Source: Pseudomonas sp. LRP2-20 (GTDB lineage Bacteria; Pseudomonadota; Gammaproteobacteria; Pseudomonadales; Pseudomonadaceae). Taken from it: a DNA stretch of 64,000 nt. Both the position numbers and the translations under genes were made by a program. The notes below the pieces were generated by a model. That model ran no database searches, was not told the DNA's origin, and saw only the letters and a program-made list of their open reading frames with translations. Below, piece after piece: positions 1-10,217 of this stretch. The stretch is from NCBI RefSeq assembly GCF_024349685.1, contig NZ_AP025944.1, forward strand, positions 812,001 through 876,000. Reading direction: 5' to 3'. The first letter of the stretch is position 1. Every line of letters begins with the position of its first letter.

Positions 1-2
1 CC

Positions 3-1919
3 TTGTACCGCGATGCCAGCAACGTCGCCTTCACCCCGATGGCCGATGGCAAGGCGCTGGATGAAGCCGAATTCGCCCAGCTGCCCGAAGAGGTCCGCGA
101 GCAGTTCCACGAGGACATCGCCCTGCTCGAGGAGCGCCTCAATGAGGAACTGGCCAGCCTGCCGCAATGGAAGCGCGAATCGAACAACCAGCTGCGCCAG
201 CTCAATGAAGAGACCATCACCCTGGCCCTGCAGCCGTTGCTGGCGCCGCTGTCGGAGAAGTACGCCGAGAACGCGGCCGTTTGTGCCTACCTGCAGTCCG
301 TGCAGCTGAACCTGCTGCGTACCGTGGTCGAGCAATTGGTCGACGACAGCAAGACCGACGCTGCTGCCCGCAAGCTGCTCGAAGAGCAGTACGCGCCGAG
401 CCTGGTGGTCGGCCACCACGCGGACGGTGGCGCGCCGGTGGTGTTCGAGCCGCACCCGACCTACGACAACCTGTTCGGGCGCATTGAATACAGCACCGAC
501 CAGGGTGCGCTGTACACTTCTTACCGGCAGTTGCGCCCGGGCGCCTTGCACCGCGCCAACGGCGGCTTCCTGATTCTCGAAGCCGAGAAGATGCTGGGTG
601 AACCGTTCGTCTGGGACGCCCTCAAGCGTGCCCTGCAGTCGCGCAAGCTGAAGATGGAATCGCCACTGGGCGAGCTGGGTCGTGTCGCCACGGTCAGCCT
701 GACGCCGCAGATGATCCCGCTGAACATCAAGCTGGTGATCATCGGTTCGCGCCAGCTGTACTACGCGCTGCAGGACCACGACCCGGACTTCCAGGAGATG
801 TTCCGCGTGCTGGTCGACTTCGACGAAGACATGCCGATGGTCGACGAGAACCTCGAGCAGTTCGCCCAGCTGCTGCGCACCCGCACCAACGAGGAAGGCA
901 TGGCCCCGCTGACCAGCGATGCGGTGGCGCGCCTGGCCACCTACAGCGCACGCCTGGCGGAAAACCAGTCGCGCCTGTCGGCACGCATCGGCGACCTGTT
1001 CCAGCTGGTCAGCGAGGCGGATTTCATCCGCCAGTTGGCCAATGACGAGATGACCGATGCCGGGCACATCGAACGTGCGCTCAAGGCCAAGGCCACCCGC
1101 ACCGGGCGGGTCTCGCAGCGGGTGCTCGACGACATGCTCGCCGGCATCATCCTGATCGATACCGAGGGCGCGGCCATCGGCAAGTGCAACGGCCTGACCG
1201 TGCTGGAGGTCGGCGACTCGGCATTCGGCATGCCGGCGCGCATTTCCGCCACCGTCTACCCGGGCGGCAGCGGCATTGTCGACATCGAGCGTGAGGTCAA
1301 CCTCGGCCAGCCGATCCACTCCAAGGGGGTGATGATCCTCACCGGGTACCTGGGCAGCCGCTATGCCCAGGAATTCCCCCTGGCGATTTCGGCGAGCATC
1401 GCGCTGGAGCAGTCCTACGGCTATGTCGATGGCGACAGCGCTTCGCTGGGCGAAGCGTGCACGCTGATCTCGGCCTTGTCGCGCACGCCGCTCAAGCAGT
1501 GCTTCGCCATCACCGGCTCGATCAACCAGTTCGGTGAAGTGCAGGCGGTGGGTGGGGTCAACGAGAAGATCGAAGGCTTCTTCCGCCTCTGCGAGGCACG
1601 TGGCCTGACCGGCGAGCAGGGGGTGATCATCCCGCGCGCCAACGTCGCCACGCTGATGCTCGACGAGCGCGTGCTGCAGGCGGTGGAGAACGGCATGTTC
1701 CACGTCTACGCCGTGAGCCAGGCTGACGAGGCGCTGAGCCTGCTGGTGGGCCAGGATGCCGGGGAGCTCAACGACGAAGGCGTGTTTACCGAAGGCAGCG
1801 TCAATGCCCGCGTGGTCGAGCGTTTGCGCGAGATTGCCGAGATGATCAGCGAGGAAGAAATCGAGAAAGCGGAAAAGGAACGGGTGGAAGAGGTGATTGC
1901 CCAGGCGAAACCGGCCTGA
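3..1919 (+). CDS. Lon-like (LonB-type) ATP-dependent protease, 5' end outside window
   Basis: This is an AAA+ protease of the Lon (S16) family that degrades cytoplasmic proteins. The 638 visible residues hold the end of the ATPase part (GGFLILEAEK, a Walker B-like segment) and a full C-terminal protease domain. The catalytic Ser lies in DGDSAS (codon at 1437) and the catalytic Lys in GGVNEK (codon at 1566). They are 43 residues apart, as in Lon. The Walker A motif is not visible, and the first in-frame codon at position 3 is TTG, so the true start lies upstream. It resembles the P. aeruginosa PA4576-type protease rather than classical Lon, from memory. A hairpin terminator follows the stop codon. 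Confidence 0.9.
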   Translation: MYRDASNVAFTPMADGKALDEAEFAQLPEEVREQFHEDIALLEERLNEELASLPQWKRESNNQLRQLNEETITLALQPLLAPLSEKYAENAAVCAYLQSVQLNLLRTVVEQLVDDSKTDAAARKLLEEQYAPSLVVGHHADGGAPVVFEPHPTYDNLFGRIEYSTDQGALYTSYRQLRPGALHRANGGFLILEAEKMLGEPFVWDALKRALQSRKLKMESPLGELGRVATVSLTPQMIPLNIKLVIIGSRQLYYALQDHDPDFQEMFRVLVDFDEDMPMVDENLEQFAQLLRTRTNEEGMAPLTSDAVARLATYSARLAENQSRLSARIGDLFQLVSEADFIRQLANDEMTDAGHIERALKAKATRTGRVSQRVLDDMLAGIILIDTEGAAIGKCNGLTVLEVGDSAFGMPARISATVYPGGSGIVDIEREVNLGQPIHSKGVMILTGYLGSRYAQEFPLAISASIALEQSYGYVDGDSASLGEACTLISALSRTPLKQCFAITGSINQFGEVQAVGGVNEKIEGFFRLCEARGLTGEQGVIIPRANVATLMLDERVLQAVENGMFHVYAVSQADEALSLLVGQDAGELNDEGVFTEGSVNARVVERLREIAEMISEEEIEKAEKERVEEVIAQAKPA

Positions 1920-1925
1920 GTCAAT

Positions 1926-1969
1926 AAAACGGCGCTGGCGGCCATGTGCTACCGTTCAGCGCCGGTTTT
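1926..1969 (+). terminator. Rho-independent terminator of the Lon-like gene
   Basis: An inverted repeat pairs AAAACGGCGCTG with CAGCGCCGGTTTT (one bulged base). It begins 7 bases after the protease stop codon and ends in a short T run. Confidence 0.7.
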
Positions 1970-2081
1970 CCATCTTTCTGTGCTGTTCTTCTATGCTGGA
2001 ACTTAAGGACGGTATCAGGGTTCAGGATGGAGACAGCCTGGCTTGCAGGCTGAACAGGGCTCATTGGAGGGGGACGCGGCC

Positions 2082-2420
2082 ATGCGCAACCTCAGCCTTA
2101 CTCGCCAGTGCCTGGGCCTGGTGACTCGCATTGAATGCAGCATCCGTCCACTGGCCGGCGACAATGGTATGTGGACCTTGCTGTTCGCCGCCGGCATGGC
2201 CGGTGAACAACCCTCGGCGATCAAGGCCCAGGGGCCGTTCCATGGGCCGATGGTGGCCGAATCCGTGCTCAATGCGATCGTCGACAGCCTGACCTTGCAC
2301 GGGTATCAGGTAGCCCACGATCCACAGATCTGGTGCCTGCATCTGCAGGCTCAACTGCGACGGATCAACGGCGAACGCTGCCGGAACCTGGGGGATTATC
2401 AGTTCCACCCTGAAACCTGA
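2082..2420 (+). CDS. conserved hypothetical protein, 112 aa
   Basis: A small soluble protein of unknown function. The ATG at 2082 is chosen because a strong purine-rich ribosome site (GGAGGGGG) sits just upstream. No signal peptide, membrane segment or catalytic motif is recognisable. Residues near 45-65 ([20 protein letters not shown]) suggest an amphipathic helix. Its position between the Lon-like protease and the UPF0114 gene matches the PA4575 slot in P. aeruginosa (from memory), which supports a real conserved gene. No function is assigned. Confidence 0.75.
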   Translation: MRNLSLTRQCLGLVTRIECSIRPLAGDNGMWTLLFAAGMAGEQPSAIKAQGPFHGPMVAESVLNAIVDSLTLHGYQVAHDPQIWCLHLQAQLRRINGERCRNLGDYQFHPET

Positions 2421-2527
2421 GCACACATACCCAGCGGTGCGGCATCTGGCCGCAGGCTTTTGCTGTCACAGGTGGCTGGCTATACTCGCGGCCGATTTTC
2501 CAGTCACCTGACGAGTCCCAACCCCTC

Positions 2528-3016
2528 ATGGAACGTTTTCTCGAAAACGCGATGTATGCCTCGCGCTGGCTGCTCGCTCCCATCTATTTCGGTCTGTCCC
2601 TCGGCCTGCTGGCCCTGGCGCTGAAGTTCTTCCAGGAAGTTGTCCACGTCCTGCCCAACGTCTTCGCCCTCAGCGAAGCCGACCTGATCCTGGTCATCCT
2701 GTCGCTGATCGACATGTCGCTGGTGGGCGGCCTGCTGGTGATGGTGATGATTTCCGGCTACGAGAACTTCGTGTCGCAACTGGACATCGACGAGAGCAAA
2801 GAAAAGCTCAACTGGCTGGGCAAGATGGACTCTTCGTCGCTGAAGATGAAGGTCGCCGCGTCGATCGTGGCGATTTCGTCCATCCACCTGCTGCGGGTGT
2901 TCATGGATGCGCAGAACATCTCCACCGACTACCTGATGTGGTACGTGATCATCCACATGACCTTCGTGGTTTCGGCCTTCTGCATGGGCTACCTGGACAA
3001 GCTGACCAAGCACTGA
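2528..3016 (+). CDS. UPF0114 / YqhA-family inner-membrane protein
   Basis: A 162-residue integral membrane protein of the TIGR00645/UPF0114 (YqhA) family. It begins [20 protein letters not shown]. About four hydrophobic stretches are visible: near residues 12-35, 50-75, 105-125 and 135-157. The length is normal for the family. The family's function is not established. It follows the 112-aa hypothetical gene on the same strand and ends just before a REP pair. Confidence 0.85.
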   Translation: MERFLENAMYASRWLLAPIYFGLSLGLLALALKFFQEVVHVLPNVFALSEADLILVILSLIDMSLVGGLLVMVMISGYENFVSQLDIDESKEKLNWLGKMDSSSLKMKVAASIVAISSIHLLRVFMDAQNISTDYLMWYVIIHMTFVVSAFCMGYLDKLTKH

Positions 3017-3027
3017 GTTATGCCAGG

Positions 3028-3120
3028 GCCTTTTCGCGGGTAAACCCGCTCCCACAGTTACTGCGCCGGGTCCCAAGCCATGTGCCGTCCCGGTGGGAGC
3101 GGGCTTGCCCGCGAAGCGGC
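3028..3120. repeat. REP pair (REPIN-like), inverted
   Basis: Two REP palindromes in opposite orientation: TTCGCGGGTAAACCCGCTCC and the mirrored GGAGCGGGCTTGCCCGCGAA. They are separated by about 35 bases in the gap after the UPF0114 gene. This is the common extragenic REP family of P. putida. Confidence 0.85.
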
Positions 3121-3224
3121 AATCACCGGGCAACTGACGAGTGGTGGCAGTAATGCCTTGTGCAATCACTCGATCCGTACAAAAAATGAGCACTCATGCG
3201 TGGTTCCCAAAGCGAGGTGCTCTC

Positions 3225-3530
3225 ATGAACCTGCATCAGCTCAACTCCGAGGCCAGGGCCGGCCATGTCGACGAACTGAACCTGATCGCCATCGAAGGCG
3301 GCGACTACCTGATCGAGGCCCGGGTCAAAGGCCATCCCCACCCCTTGTCCGATACCCGTGGTGAGCGCTTGCGCGTGCACTCGGTGGAGGAGGCGCGCAA
3401 GTTGCTGCATACCATCCCGATGGTGTCGATGAACCTCGTGCACTGGTCGGTGCAGGACGAAATGTGCGGCATGGGCACACACCCGGAAGAAGACCTGAAG
3501 GTGCCGATTTCCCAGCGTTCGGCCTGGTAG
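3225..3530 (+). CDS. DUF6482-type small protein, 101 aa
   Basis: A small acidic cytoplasmic protein beginning MNLHQLNSEARAGHVDELNL. This N-terminal pattern (VDELNLIAIEGGDYLIEA) is what I recall for the pseudomonad DUF6482 family. No function is known. The ATG at 3225 is preceded by GCGAGGTG as a ribosome site. It sits upstream of fklB on the same strand, in the slot of P. aeruginosa PA4573 (from memory). The assignment to DUF6482 is by memory of the motif, not by a search. Confidence 0.7.
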   Translation: MNLHQLNSEARAGHVDELNLIAIEGGDYLIEARVKGHPHPLSDTRGERLRVHSVEEARKLLHTIPMVSMNLVHWSVQDEMCGMGTHPEEDLKVPISQRSAW

Positions 3531-3615
3531 CTGCTCGCGGCGCCCCAGTGTGCTAGGCTGCTCGCCCTTTTCATCAAGGGCGCGGCTGCACTGCGCCCTG
3601 CAGTGGAGCACGACA

Positions 3616-4233
3616 ATGTCCGAACTCAACCTGTCCACCGACGAAACCCGCGTCAGCTACGGCATCGGCCGTCAGCTGGGCGGCCAGCTGCGCGACAACC
3701 CGCCACCAGGCGTGAGCCTGGAAGCCATCCTGGCCGGCCTGACCGACGCCTTCAACGGCGCCGACAGCCGCGTCAGCGAAGCCGACCTGTCGGCCAGCTT
3801 CAAGGTCATCCGTGACGTGATGCAGGCCGAAGCTGCAGCCAAGGCTGAAGCCGCCGCTGCCGCTGGCAAGGAATTCCTGGCCGAGAACGCCAAGCGTGAC
3901 GGCATCACCACCCTGGCTTCGGGCCTGCAGTTCGAAGTGCTGACCGCAGGTGAAGGCGCCAAGCCGACCCGCGAAAGCAATGTGCGCACCCACTACCACG
4001 GCACCCTGATCGACGGCACCGTGTTCGACAGCTCCTACGACCGTGGCCAGCCGGCTGAATTCCCGGTTGGTGGCGTGATCGCTGGCTGGACCGAAGCCCT
4101 GCAGCTGATGAACGCCGGCAGCAAATGGCGCCTGTACGTGCCGAGCGAGCTGGCCTACGGCGCCCAAGGCGTTGGTAGCATCCCGCCGCACAGCGTACTG
4201 GTGTTCGACGTCGAGCTGCTCGACGTTCTGTAA
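3616..4233 (+). CDS. fklB: FKBP-type peptidyl-prolyl cis-trans isomerase FklB
   Basis: A 205-residue FKBP isomerase that accelerates proline isomerisation during protein folding. The N-terminal half is the helical dimerisation domain of the FkpA/FklB group (DETRVSYGIGRQLGGQL). An alanine-rich linker helix follows at about residues 75-95. The C-terminal FKBP domain starts near residue 105 with VRTHYHGTLIDGTVFDSS and includes the FPVGGVIAGWTEAL and YGAQGVGSIPPHSVLVFDVEL segments. No signal peptide is present, so it is cytoplasmic. The ATG at 3616 has a GGAG ribosome site. A REP pair follows the gene. Confidence 0.95.
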   Translation: MSELNLSTDETRVSYGIGRQLGGQLRDNPPPGVSLEAILAGLTDAFNGADSRVSEADLSASFKVIRDVMQAEAAAKAEAAAAAGKEFLAENAKRDGITTLASGLQFEVLTAGEGAKPTRESNVRTHYHGTLIDGTVFDSSYDRGQPAEFPVGGVIAGWTEALQLMNAGSKWRLYVPSELAYGAQGVGSIPPHSVLVFDVELLDVL

Positions 4234-4251
4234 TACCGCTGGGGCCGCTTT

Positions 4252-4345
4252 GCGGCCCATTCGCGGGTAAACCCGCTCCCACAGGTACTGCACAGAATTC
4301 AAAACCTGTGCGGTCCCTGTGGGAGCGGGTTCACCCGCGAAGAGG
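4252..4345. repeat. REP pair (REPIN-like), inverted
   Basis: Two facing REP palindromes (TTCGCGGGTAAACCCGCTCC and GGGAGCGGGTTCACCCGCGA) lie in the convergent gap between fklB and the next minus-strand gene. Here they may also act as a transcription boundary. Confidence 0.85.
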
Positions 4346-4360
4346 CCGGCCCTGCCAGCC

Positions 4361-4606
4361 TCAATTCCAGTCTGTTGCCCCTGGGCGCAAGGCCCGTGCA
4401 TAGCAGAACAGAAACAGGTTGCGCACCAACTCCTTGAGCACCACCGGCTCACTCGAATTCAGCCCGCACAGATCCAGGTCTCCCTGGTCGCGCAGTTCGT
4501 CCAGTGCTTCTTCTTCGAGCACGGCGCACACTTCACCGGTTTCCCGATGAAGGATGCGCAGGTAAGGGTGGGGGCGGTCCAGCCAGGCGTCGATCAGATA
4601 AGTCAT
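4361..4606 (-). CDS. PA4570-like small iron-regulated protein, 81 aa
   Basis: A short acidic protein beginning MTYLIDAWLDRPHPYLRILH, with an acidic middle (EEEALDELRDQGDLDL). No signal peptide or membrane segment is seen. Its slot between fklB and ispB matches P. aeruginosa PA4570, which I recall as a strongly iron-starvation-induced gene of unknown function. A good Fur box lies about 30 bases upstream at 4636-4654, so iron repression is likely here too. The molecular role is unknown. Confidence 0.75.
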   Translation of the reverse strand: MTYLIDAWLDRPHPYLRILHRETGEVCAVLEEEALDELRDQGDLDLCGLNSSEPVVLKELVRNLFLFCYARALRPGATDWN

Positions 4607-4635
4607 GGCTATTCTCCTTGGATAGCGGTTCCAAT

Positions 4636-4654
4636 GAGAATAATTCTTATTATC
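4636..4654 (-). promoter_or_regulatory. Fur box upstream of the PA4570-like gene
   Basis: The 19 bases GAGAATAATTCTTATTATC match 14 of 19 positions of the classical Fur consensus by hand alignment. The site lies 30 bases before the ATG of the 81-aa gene, in an AT-rich promoter region. Confidence 0.75.
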
Positions 4655-4687
4655 AGAATAGCAAGCGCCAATTGGCGGATTTTGTAA

Positions 4688-5029
4688 TCAGACCTTGCGC
4701 ACGAATTCCGACTTCAGCTTCATGGCGCCAATGCCGTCGATCTTGCAGTCGATATCGTGGTCGCCGTCGCACAGGCGGATGTTCTTGACCTTGGTGCCGA
4801 CCTTGACCACCAGGGACGAGCCCTTGACCTTGAGGTCCTTGATCACGGTAACGGTGTCGCCGTCCTGCAGGACGTTGCCCACCGAATCCTTCTTCACCAC
4901 GTCATCGCTGGCCGCTTCGGCTTCGCCGCTGGCCGACCACTCGTGGGCGCACTCGGGGCAGATCAGCTGAGTGCCATCCTCGTAGGTGTATTCGGAGTTG
5001 CATTTGGGGCAGGGTGGCAGAGTGCTCAC
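4688..5029 (-). CDS. PhnA/YjdM-family zinc-ribbon protein
   Basis: A 113-residue protein of the PhnA (YjdM) family. The N-terminal zinc ribbon has Cys7, Cys10, Cys24 and Cys27 (CPKC and CPEC). A C-terminal beta domain follows ([17 protein letters not shown] and the family's C-terminal KSEFVRKV). Despite the historical name, the family is not shown to cleave phosphonates in general, so the cellular role is uncertain. It lies between ispB and the PA4570-like gene on the same strand, with its own gap on both sides. Confidence 0.88.
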   Translation of the reverse strand: MSTLPPCPKCNSEYTYEDGTQLICPECAHEWSASGEAEAASDDVVKKDSVGNVLQDGDTVTVIKDLKVKGSSLVVKVGTKVKNIRLCDGDHDIDCKIDGIGAMKLKSEFVRKV

Positions 5030-5130
5030 TTCGATTCCTTAAACAGACAGACGGTTAAAGGCCCATATTGTAAAAGGTCTTACGGGGGAAGTGTTTTTGT
5101 CCGGACAAATGCAAGGCGGGCCAGCACGCT

Positions 5131-5160
5131 CCTCTGGGAGCGGGCTGGCCCGCGAAGAAG
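5131..5160. repeat. single REP palindrome
   Basis: One REP unit (GGGAGCGGGCTGGCCCGCGA) in the gap between the PhnA-like gene and ispB. No partner in inverted orientation was seen nearby. Confidence 0.75.
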
Positions 5161-5173
5161 GCGACTCGGTCTG

Positions 5174-6142
5174 TCAGTGAGTACGCGCGACCGCGAACTC
5201 GCTCAGCTCGACCAGTGCATCCCGGCACTCGCTGGCGGGCAGCACTTCCAGGCAGGCGATGGCGCGCTTGACGTAGTCACGGGCCAGCTCGGCGGTGTAC
5301 TTCAATGCACCCGAAGCCTCGACGGCCTCGCGAATCTGCTCCAGATCTTCCAGGCCACCCTTCTGGATCGCCTTGCGCACCAGTGCAGCCTGTTCCGGCG
5401 TGCCTTCGCGCATGGTGTAGATCAGCGGCAGGGTAGGTTTGCCTTCGGCCAGGTCGTCGCCGACGTTCTTGCCCAGGGCTTCGGCATCGCCTTCGTAGTC
5501 GAGCAGGTCGTCGACCAGCTGGAAGGCCACGCCCAGGTGGTCACCGAAGGTACGCAGGGCTTCGCGCTGTTCTTCGCTGGCTTCGGCCAGCGCCGCGGCG
5601 CTGTGGGTCGAGGCTTCGAACAGCATCGCGGTCTTGCCGCGGATGACGTCCATGTAGACCTCTTCGGTGGTGCTGGCATCGCGCACCCGCGACAGCTGCA
5701 GCACTTCACCCTCGGCGATCACCCGGGTGGCCTTGGACAGGATCTGCATGACCGGCATCGAGCCCAGTTCGACCATCATCTCGAACGAGCGCGAATAGAG
5801 GAAGTCACCCACCAGTACGCTCGGCGCGTTGCCCCACAGGGCATTGGCGGTGGAGCGGCCACGGCGCATGCCGGACATGTCGACCACGTCGTCGTGCAGC
5901 AGGGTGGCGGTGTGCAGGAACTCGATGGTCGCGGCCAGCAGGCGCAGGTCGGCGCCCTCGCGGCCCAGGGCCTTGCCGCACAGCAGGACCAGCAGCGGGC
6001 GCAGGCGCTTGCCACCGGCGGAGGTGATATAGTCGCCGATCTTCGATACCAGCGGCACGCGCGAGGTCAGCTGCTTCTTGATGATCTCGTCGACGGCGCT
6101 GAAATCTTCAGCTACCGCGCGGTAGAAGGTTTGGGGTTGCAT
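5174..6142 (-). CDS. ispB: octaprenyl diphosphate synthase
   Basis: A 322-residue trans-prenyl transferase that builds the polyprenyl side chain of ubiquinone from farnesyl diphosphate and isopentenyl diphosphate. The first aspartate-rich motif is LLHDDVVD near residue 82. The second is [11 protein letters not shown] near residue 210. The GGKRLRPLL substrate-binding segment sits near residue 45. The length is normal. It is transcribed divergently from rplU-rpmA, an arrangement conserved in gammaproteobacteria. In pseudomonads the side chain is usually nine isoprene units, so the product may be a nonaprenyl chain. Confidence 0.95.
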   Translation of the reverse strand: MQPQTFYRAVAEDFSAVDEIIKKQLTSRVPLVSKIGDYITSAGGKRLRPLLVLLCGKALGREGADLRLLAATIEFLHTATLLHDDVVDMSGMRRGRSTANALWGNAPSVLVGDFLYSRSFEMMVELGSMPVMQILSKATRVIAEGEVLQLSRVRDASTTEEVYMDVIRGKTAMLFEASTHSAAALAEASEEQREALRTFGDHLGVAFQLVDDLLDYEGDAEALGKNVGDDLAEGKPTLPLIYTMREGTPEQAALVRKAIQKGGLEDLEQIREAVEASGALKYTAELARDYVKRAIACLEVLPASECRDALVELSEFAVARTH

Positions 6143-6227
6143 CGGCTGCTCCAGTGAGGTTGCGCGGCATGCTAGGTCGCGGGTCCCGGTGTGTCAAGGC
6201 GCGCTGCCCGCTGGCCGGGGGCGGGAC

Positions 6228-6256
6228 TTGCAAGCAAAACCGCGGTTGCGTACAAT
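6228..6256 (+). promoter_or_regulatory. sigma-70-type promoter of rplU-rpmA
   Basis: TTGCAA at 6228-6233 and TACAAT at 6251-6256 are separated by exactly 17 bases. This is a good -35/-10 pair in the divergent ispB/rplU region. Transcription from here would leave a leader of about 125 bases before rplU. Confidence 0.65.
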
Positions 6257-6386
6257 CGCGCACCCTAACTTCCTGGGCAGCACCTGCCTTACGCAATTGC
6301 ACAGGGCCGTTCCAGCCCCATGCAGCCATGCCAGCCAATACTCATCATATAAAGCGCTGGGTGAGCAGGATTATCGGAGAAATACC

Positions 6387-6701
6387 ATGTCTTACGCAGT
6401 AATCGTTACCGGCGGCAAGCAGTACAAAGTCGCTGAAGGTGAATTCCTCAAGATCGAAAAACTGGAAGTCGCCACTGGCGAATCCGTGACCTTCGATCGC
6501 GTTCTGCTGGTTGCCAACGGTGAAGAAGTCACCATCGGCGCACCAGTCGTCGCCGGCGCTAAAGTGGTTGCCGAAGTCGTTTCGCAAGGCCGTCACGACA
6601 AGGTTCGCATCATCAAGTTCCGTCGTCGTAAGCACCACATGAAGCGTATGGGCCACCGCCAGTGGTTCACCGAGATCAAAATCACCGGTATCCAGGCTTA
6701 A
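6387..6701 (+). CDS. rplU: 50S ribosomal protein L21
   Basis: A 104-residue ribosomal protein of the large subunit that binds 23S rRNA. It starts [20 protein letters not shown] and contains the [16 protein letters not shown] basic segment typical of L21 near residue 75. The ATG at 6387 follows the ribosome site GGAG (6377-6380). rpmA lies 37 bases downstream, so the two are co-transcribed as in other bacteria. Confidence 0.98.
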   Translation: MSYAVIVTGGKQYKVAEGEFLKIEKLEVATGESVTFDRVLLVANGEEVTIGAPVVAGAKVVAEVVSQGRHDKVRIIKFRRRKHHMKRMGHRQWFTEIKITGIQA

Positions 6702-6738
6702 TCGCCCGGTTCCCCTGAATTTATTTGGAGATTGAACC

Positions 6739-6996
6739 ATGGCTCACAAGAAGGCTGGTGGTAGTACTCGTAACGGTCGCGACTCAGAATCGAAACGCCT
6801 TGGCGTGAAGATGTATGGCGGCCAGGTTATCAAGCCAGGCAACATCATCGTCCGTCAGCGCGGCACCGAATTCCACGCTGGCTACGGCGTTGGCATGGGC
6901 AAGGATCACACCTTGTTCGCCAAGATCGAAGGCGTGATCAAGTTCGAGAAGAAAGGCGAGTTCATGCGCCGTTACGTGAGCATCGTCGCCGCTTAA
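6739..6996 (+). CDS. rpmA: 50S ribosomal protein L27
   Basis: An 85-residue protein of the large subunit located near the peptidyl-transferase centre. It starts [20 protein letters not shown], the standard L27 N-terminus with no leader peptide to be cleaved. TTGGAG provides the ribosome site. It is second in the rplU-rpmA operon and is followed by a strong terminator that separates it from obgE. Confidence 0.98.
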
Positions 6997-7014
6997 TCGC
7001 GACGTCGCTCCAGA

Positions 7015-7040
7015 AGCCCCGTCATGCGACGGGGCTTTTT
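7015..7040 (+). terminator. Rho-independent terminator after rpmA
   Basis: The stem AGCCCCGTC / GACGGGGCT is followed by a T run, 18 bases after the rpmA stop codon. Confidence 0.9.
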
Positions 7041-7052
7041 CGTTTGTGGTGA

Positions 7053-8411
<1,359 letters not shown>

Positions 8412-8430
8412 TCGGTTGCAGTACACTAAA

Positions 8431-8455
8431 CGCCGCTCTCGGGAGCGGCGTTTTT
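8431..8455 (+). terminator. Rho-independent terminator after obgE
   Basis: The stem CGCCGCTC / GAGCGGCG with a TCGG loop is followed by TTTTT. It begins 19 bases after the obgE stop and ends only 41 bases before the proB start. proB expression must therefore come from read-through or from a promoter in this short gap. Confidence 0.85.
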
Positions 8456-8496
8456 GTATCCACGGTATCTACAGATTCGACATAGGTTGGAAGAAG

Positions 8497-9615
8497 ATGC
8501 GAAGCAAGGTGACGGGCGCCAAGCGCTGGGTCGTGAAGATTGGCAGTGCCCTGCTGACCGCCGATGGCAAGGGCCTTGACCGCGGCGCCATGGCCGTATG
8601 GGTCGAGCAGATGGTCGCGCTGCGTGAAGCTGGCGTGGAGTTGGTACTGGTCTCCTCCGGGGCCGTGGCTGCCGGCATGAGCCAGCTGGGCTGGACTTCG
8701 CGACCGAGTGCGATGAACGAGCTGCAGGCAGCTGCCTCGATCGGCCAGATGCGCCTGGTGCAGGCCTGGGAAACGAGCTTCGGCGAGCACGGCAAGCACA
8801 CCGCGCAGATCCTCCTGACCCACGATGACCTGTCTGATCGCAAGCGTTACCTGAACGCCCGCAGCACCCTGCGTACCCTGGTCGACCTGGGCGTGGTGCC
8901 GGTGATCAACGAGAACGACACCGTGGTCACCGACGAGATCCGCTTCGGCGACAACGACACCCTGGCCGCGCTGGTGGCCAACCTGGTGGAAGCCGACTTG
9001 CTGGTGATCCTCACCGACCGCGACGGCATGTTCGATGCCGACCCGCGCAACAACCCCGAAGCCCAGCTGATCTACGAAGCCCGCGCCGACGACCCGTCGC
9101 TGGACGCCGTAGCCGGTGGCACCGGCGGTGCCCTGGGTCGTGGCGGCATGCAGACCAAGCTGCGTGCCGCGCGCCTGGCAGCCCGTTCCGGTGCCCATAC
9201 GATCATCATCGGGGGCCGCATCGAGCGCGTGCTGGACCGCCTGAAGGCCGGTGAGCGCCTGGGCACGCTGCTGTCGCCCGAGCGCGGCATGCTGGCGGCA
9301 CGCAAGCAGTGGCTGGCTGGCCACCTGCAGACTCGCGGCACGCTGGTGCTCGACGCTGGCGCCGTGCAGGCGCTGCGTGAGGCGAACAAGAGCCTGCTAC
9401 CGGTCGGCGTGAAGACCGTGCAGGGCAGCTTCCGCCGTGGCGAGATGGTGGTCTGCGTCGGCCCGGATGGTGTCGAGGTGGCGCGTGGGCTGGCCAACTA
9501 CAGCGCGCTGGAAGCGCAGAAGATCATCGGCCAGCCGTCCGATCAGATCGAGGCGTTGCTGGGCTACATCGCCGAGCCGGAACTGGTGCACCGCGACAAC
9601 CTGGTGCTGGTATGA
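8497..9615 (+). CDS. proB: glutamate 5-kinase
   Basis: A 372-residue enzyme that phosphorylates glutamate in the first step of proline synthesis. The amino-acid kinase domain starts with [12 protein letters not shown]. It includes [21 protein letters not shown] and the [18 protein letters not shown] glutamate/ATP site. A C-terminal PUA domain spans about residues 275-370. The ATG at 8497 has a GGAAGAAG ribosome site immediately upstream. creA begins within the last bases of this gene, so the two are translationally linked. Confidence 0.96.
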   Translation: MRSKVTGAKRWVVKIGSALLTADGKGLDRGAMAVWVEQMVALREAGVELVLVSSGAVAAGMSQLGWTSRPSAMNELQAAASIGQMRLVQAWETSFGEHGKHTAQILLTHDDLSDRKRYLNARSTLRTLVDLGVVPVINENDTVVTDEIRFGDNDTLAALVANLVEADLLVILTDRDGMFDADPRNNPEAQLIYEARADDPSLDAVAGGTGGALGRGGMQTKLRAARLAARSGAHTIIIGGRIERVLDRLKAGERLGTLLSPERGMLAARKQWLAGHLQTRGTLVLDAGAVQALREANKSLLPVGVKTVQGSFRRGEMVVCVGPDGVEVARGLANYSALEAQKIIGQPSDQIEALLGYIAEPELVHRDNLVLV

Positions 9616-10073
9616 GGCTGCTCAAGCGGGCGCTCGCCCTGGCTGTGTTTGCCCTGCCGATGCTGGCCGGGGCCGAAGAGATCGGCCAGGTCTCCACCGT
9701 GTTCAAGTTCCTCGGGCCGAACGACCGCATCGTGGTCGAGGCCTTTGACGACCCCAAGGTCGAGGGCGTGACCTGCTACCTGTCGCGGGCCAAGACTGGC
9801 GGCGTGAAGGGGGGCTTGGGCTTGGCGGAAGATCGCGCGGAGGCGTCGATTGCCTGCCGTCAGGTCGGGCCGATCAACTTCAAGGGTGAGCTCAAGGATG
9901 GCGAGGAGGTGTTCAAGGAGCGCACCTCGCTGGTGTTCAAGACCATGCAGGTGGTGCGCTTCCTCGACAAGAAGCGCAATACCCTGGTGTACCTGGTGTA
10001 CAGCGACCGCATGATCGAAGGCAGCCCGCAGAATGCGGTGACGGCGATCCCGATCCTGCCTTGGGCTCACTGA
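9612..10073 (+). CDS. creA: CreA-family periplasmic protein
   Basis: A 153-residue protein with a cleavable signal peptide ([23 protein letters not shown]). The mature part shows the CreA family signature: [27 protein letters not shown], then [10 protein letters not shown] and a C-terminal [22 protein letters not shown]. The molecular function of CreA is unknown. The start overlaps the proB stop by 4 bases (ATGA). The gene converges on the mks operon across a REP pair. Confidence 0.92.
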   Translation: MRLLKRALALAVFALPMLAGAEEIGQVSTVFKFLGPNDRIVVEAFDDPKVEGVTCYLSRAKTGGVKGGLGLAEDRAEASIACRQVGPINFKGELKDGEEVFKERTSLVFKTMQVVRFLDKKRNTLVYLVYSDRMIEGSPQNAVTAIPILPWAH

Positions 10074-10110
10074 TAGCCTGGTAGATTGCCGGGAGGCCTT
10101 TGGCCTCCTT

Positions 10111-10192
10111 TCGCCGGCAAGCGCGGCTCCCACAGGTACAGTGCAGACAAGAGGCCTGCGCAATACCTGTGGGAGCCGCGCTTGCCGGCGAT
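10111..10192. repeat. REP pair, TCGCCGGCAAGCGCGG variant
   Basis: Two facing copies of a second REP sequence type (CGCCGGCAAGCGCGGCTCCC and its mirror) lie in the convergent gap between creA and mksB. They differ from the CGCGGGTAAACCCGC type seen elsewhere in the window. Confidence 0.8.
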
Positions 10193-10217
10193 GGGCCGCA
10201 AAGCGGCCCCAATCACC

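Noticed and set aside
4757..6157. A 466-codon plus-strand frame antisense to ispB
   Set aside because: It mirrors ispB on the other strand and has no domain; ispB has all catalytic motifs.
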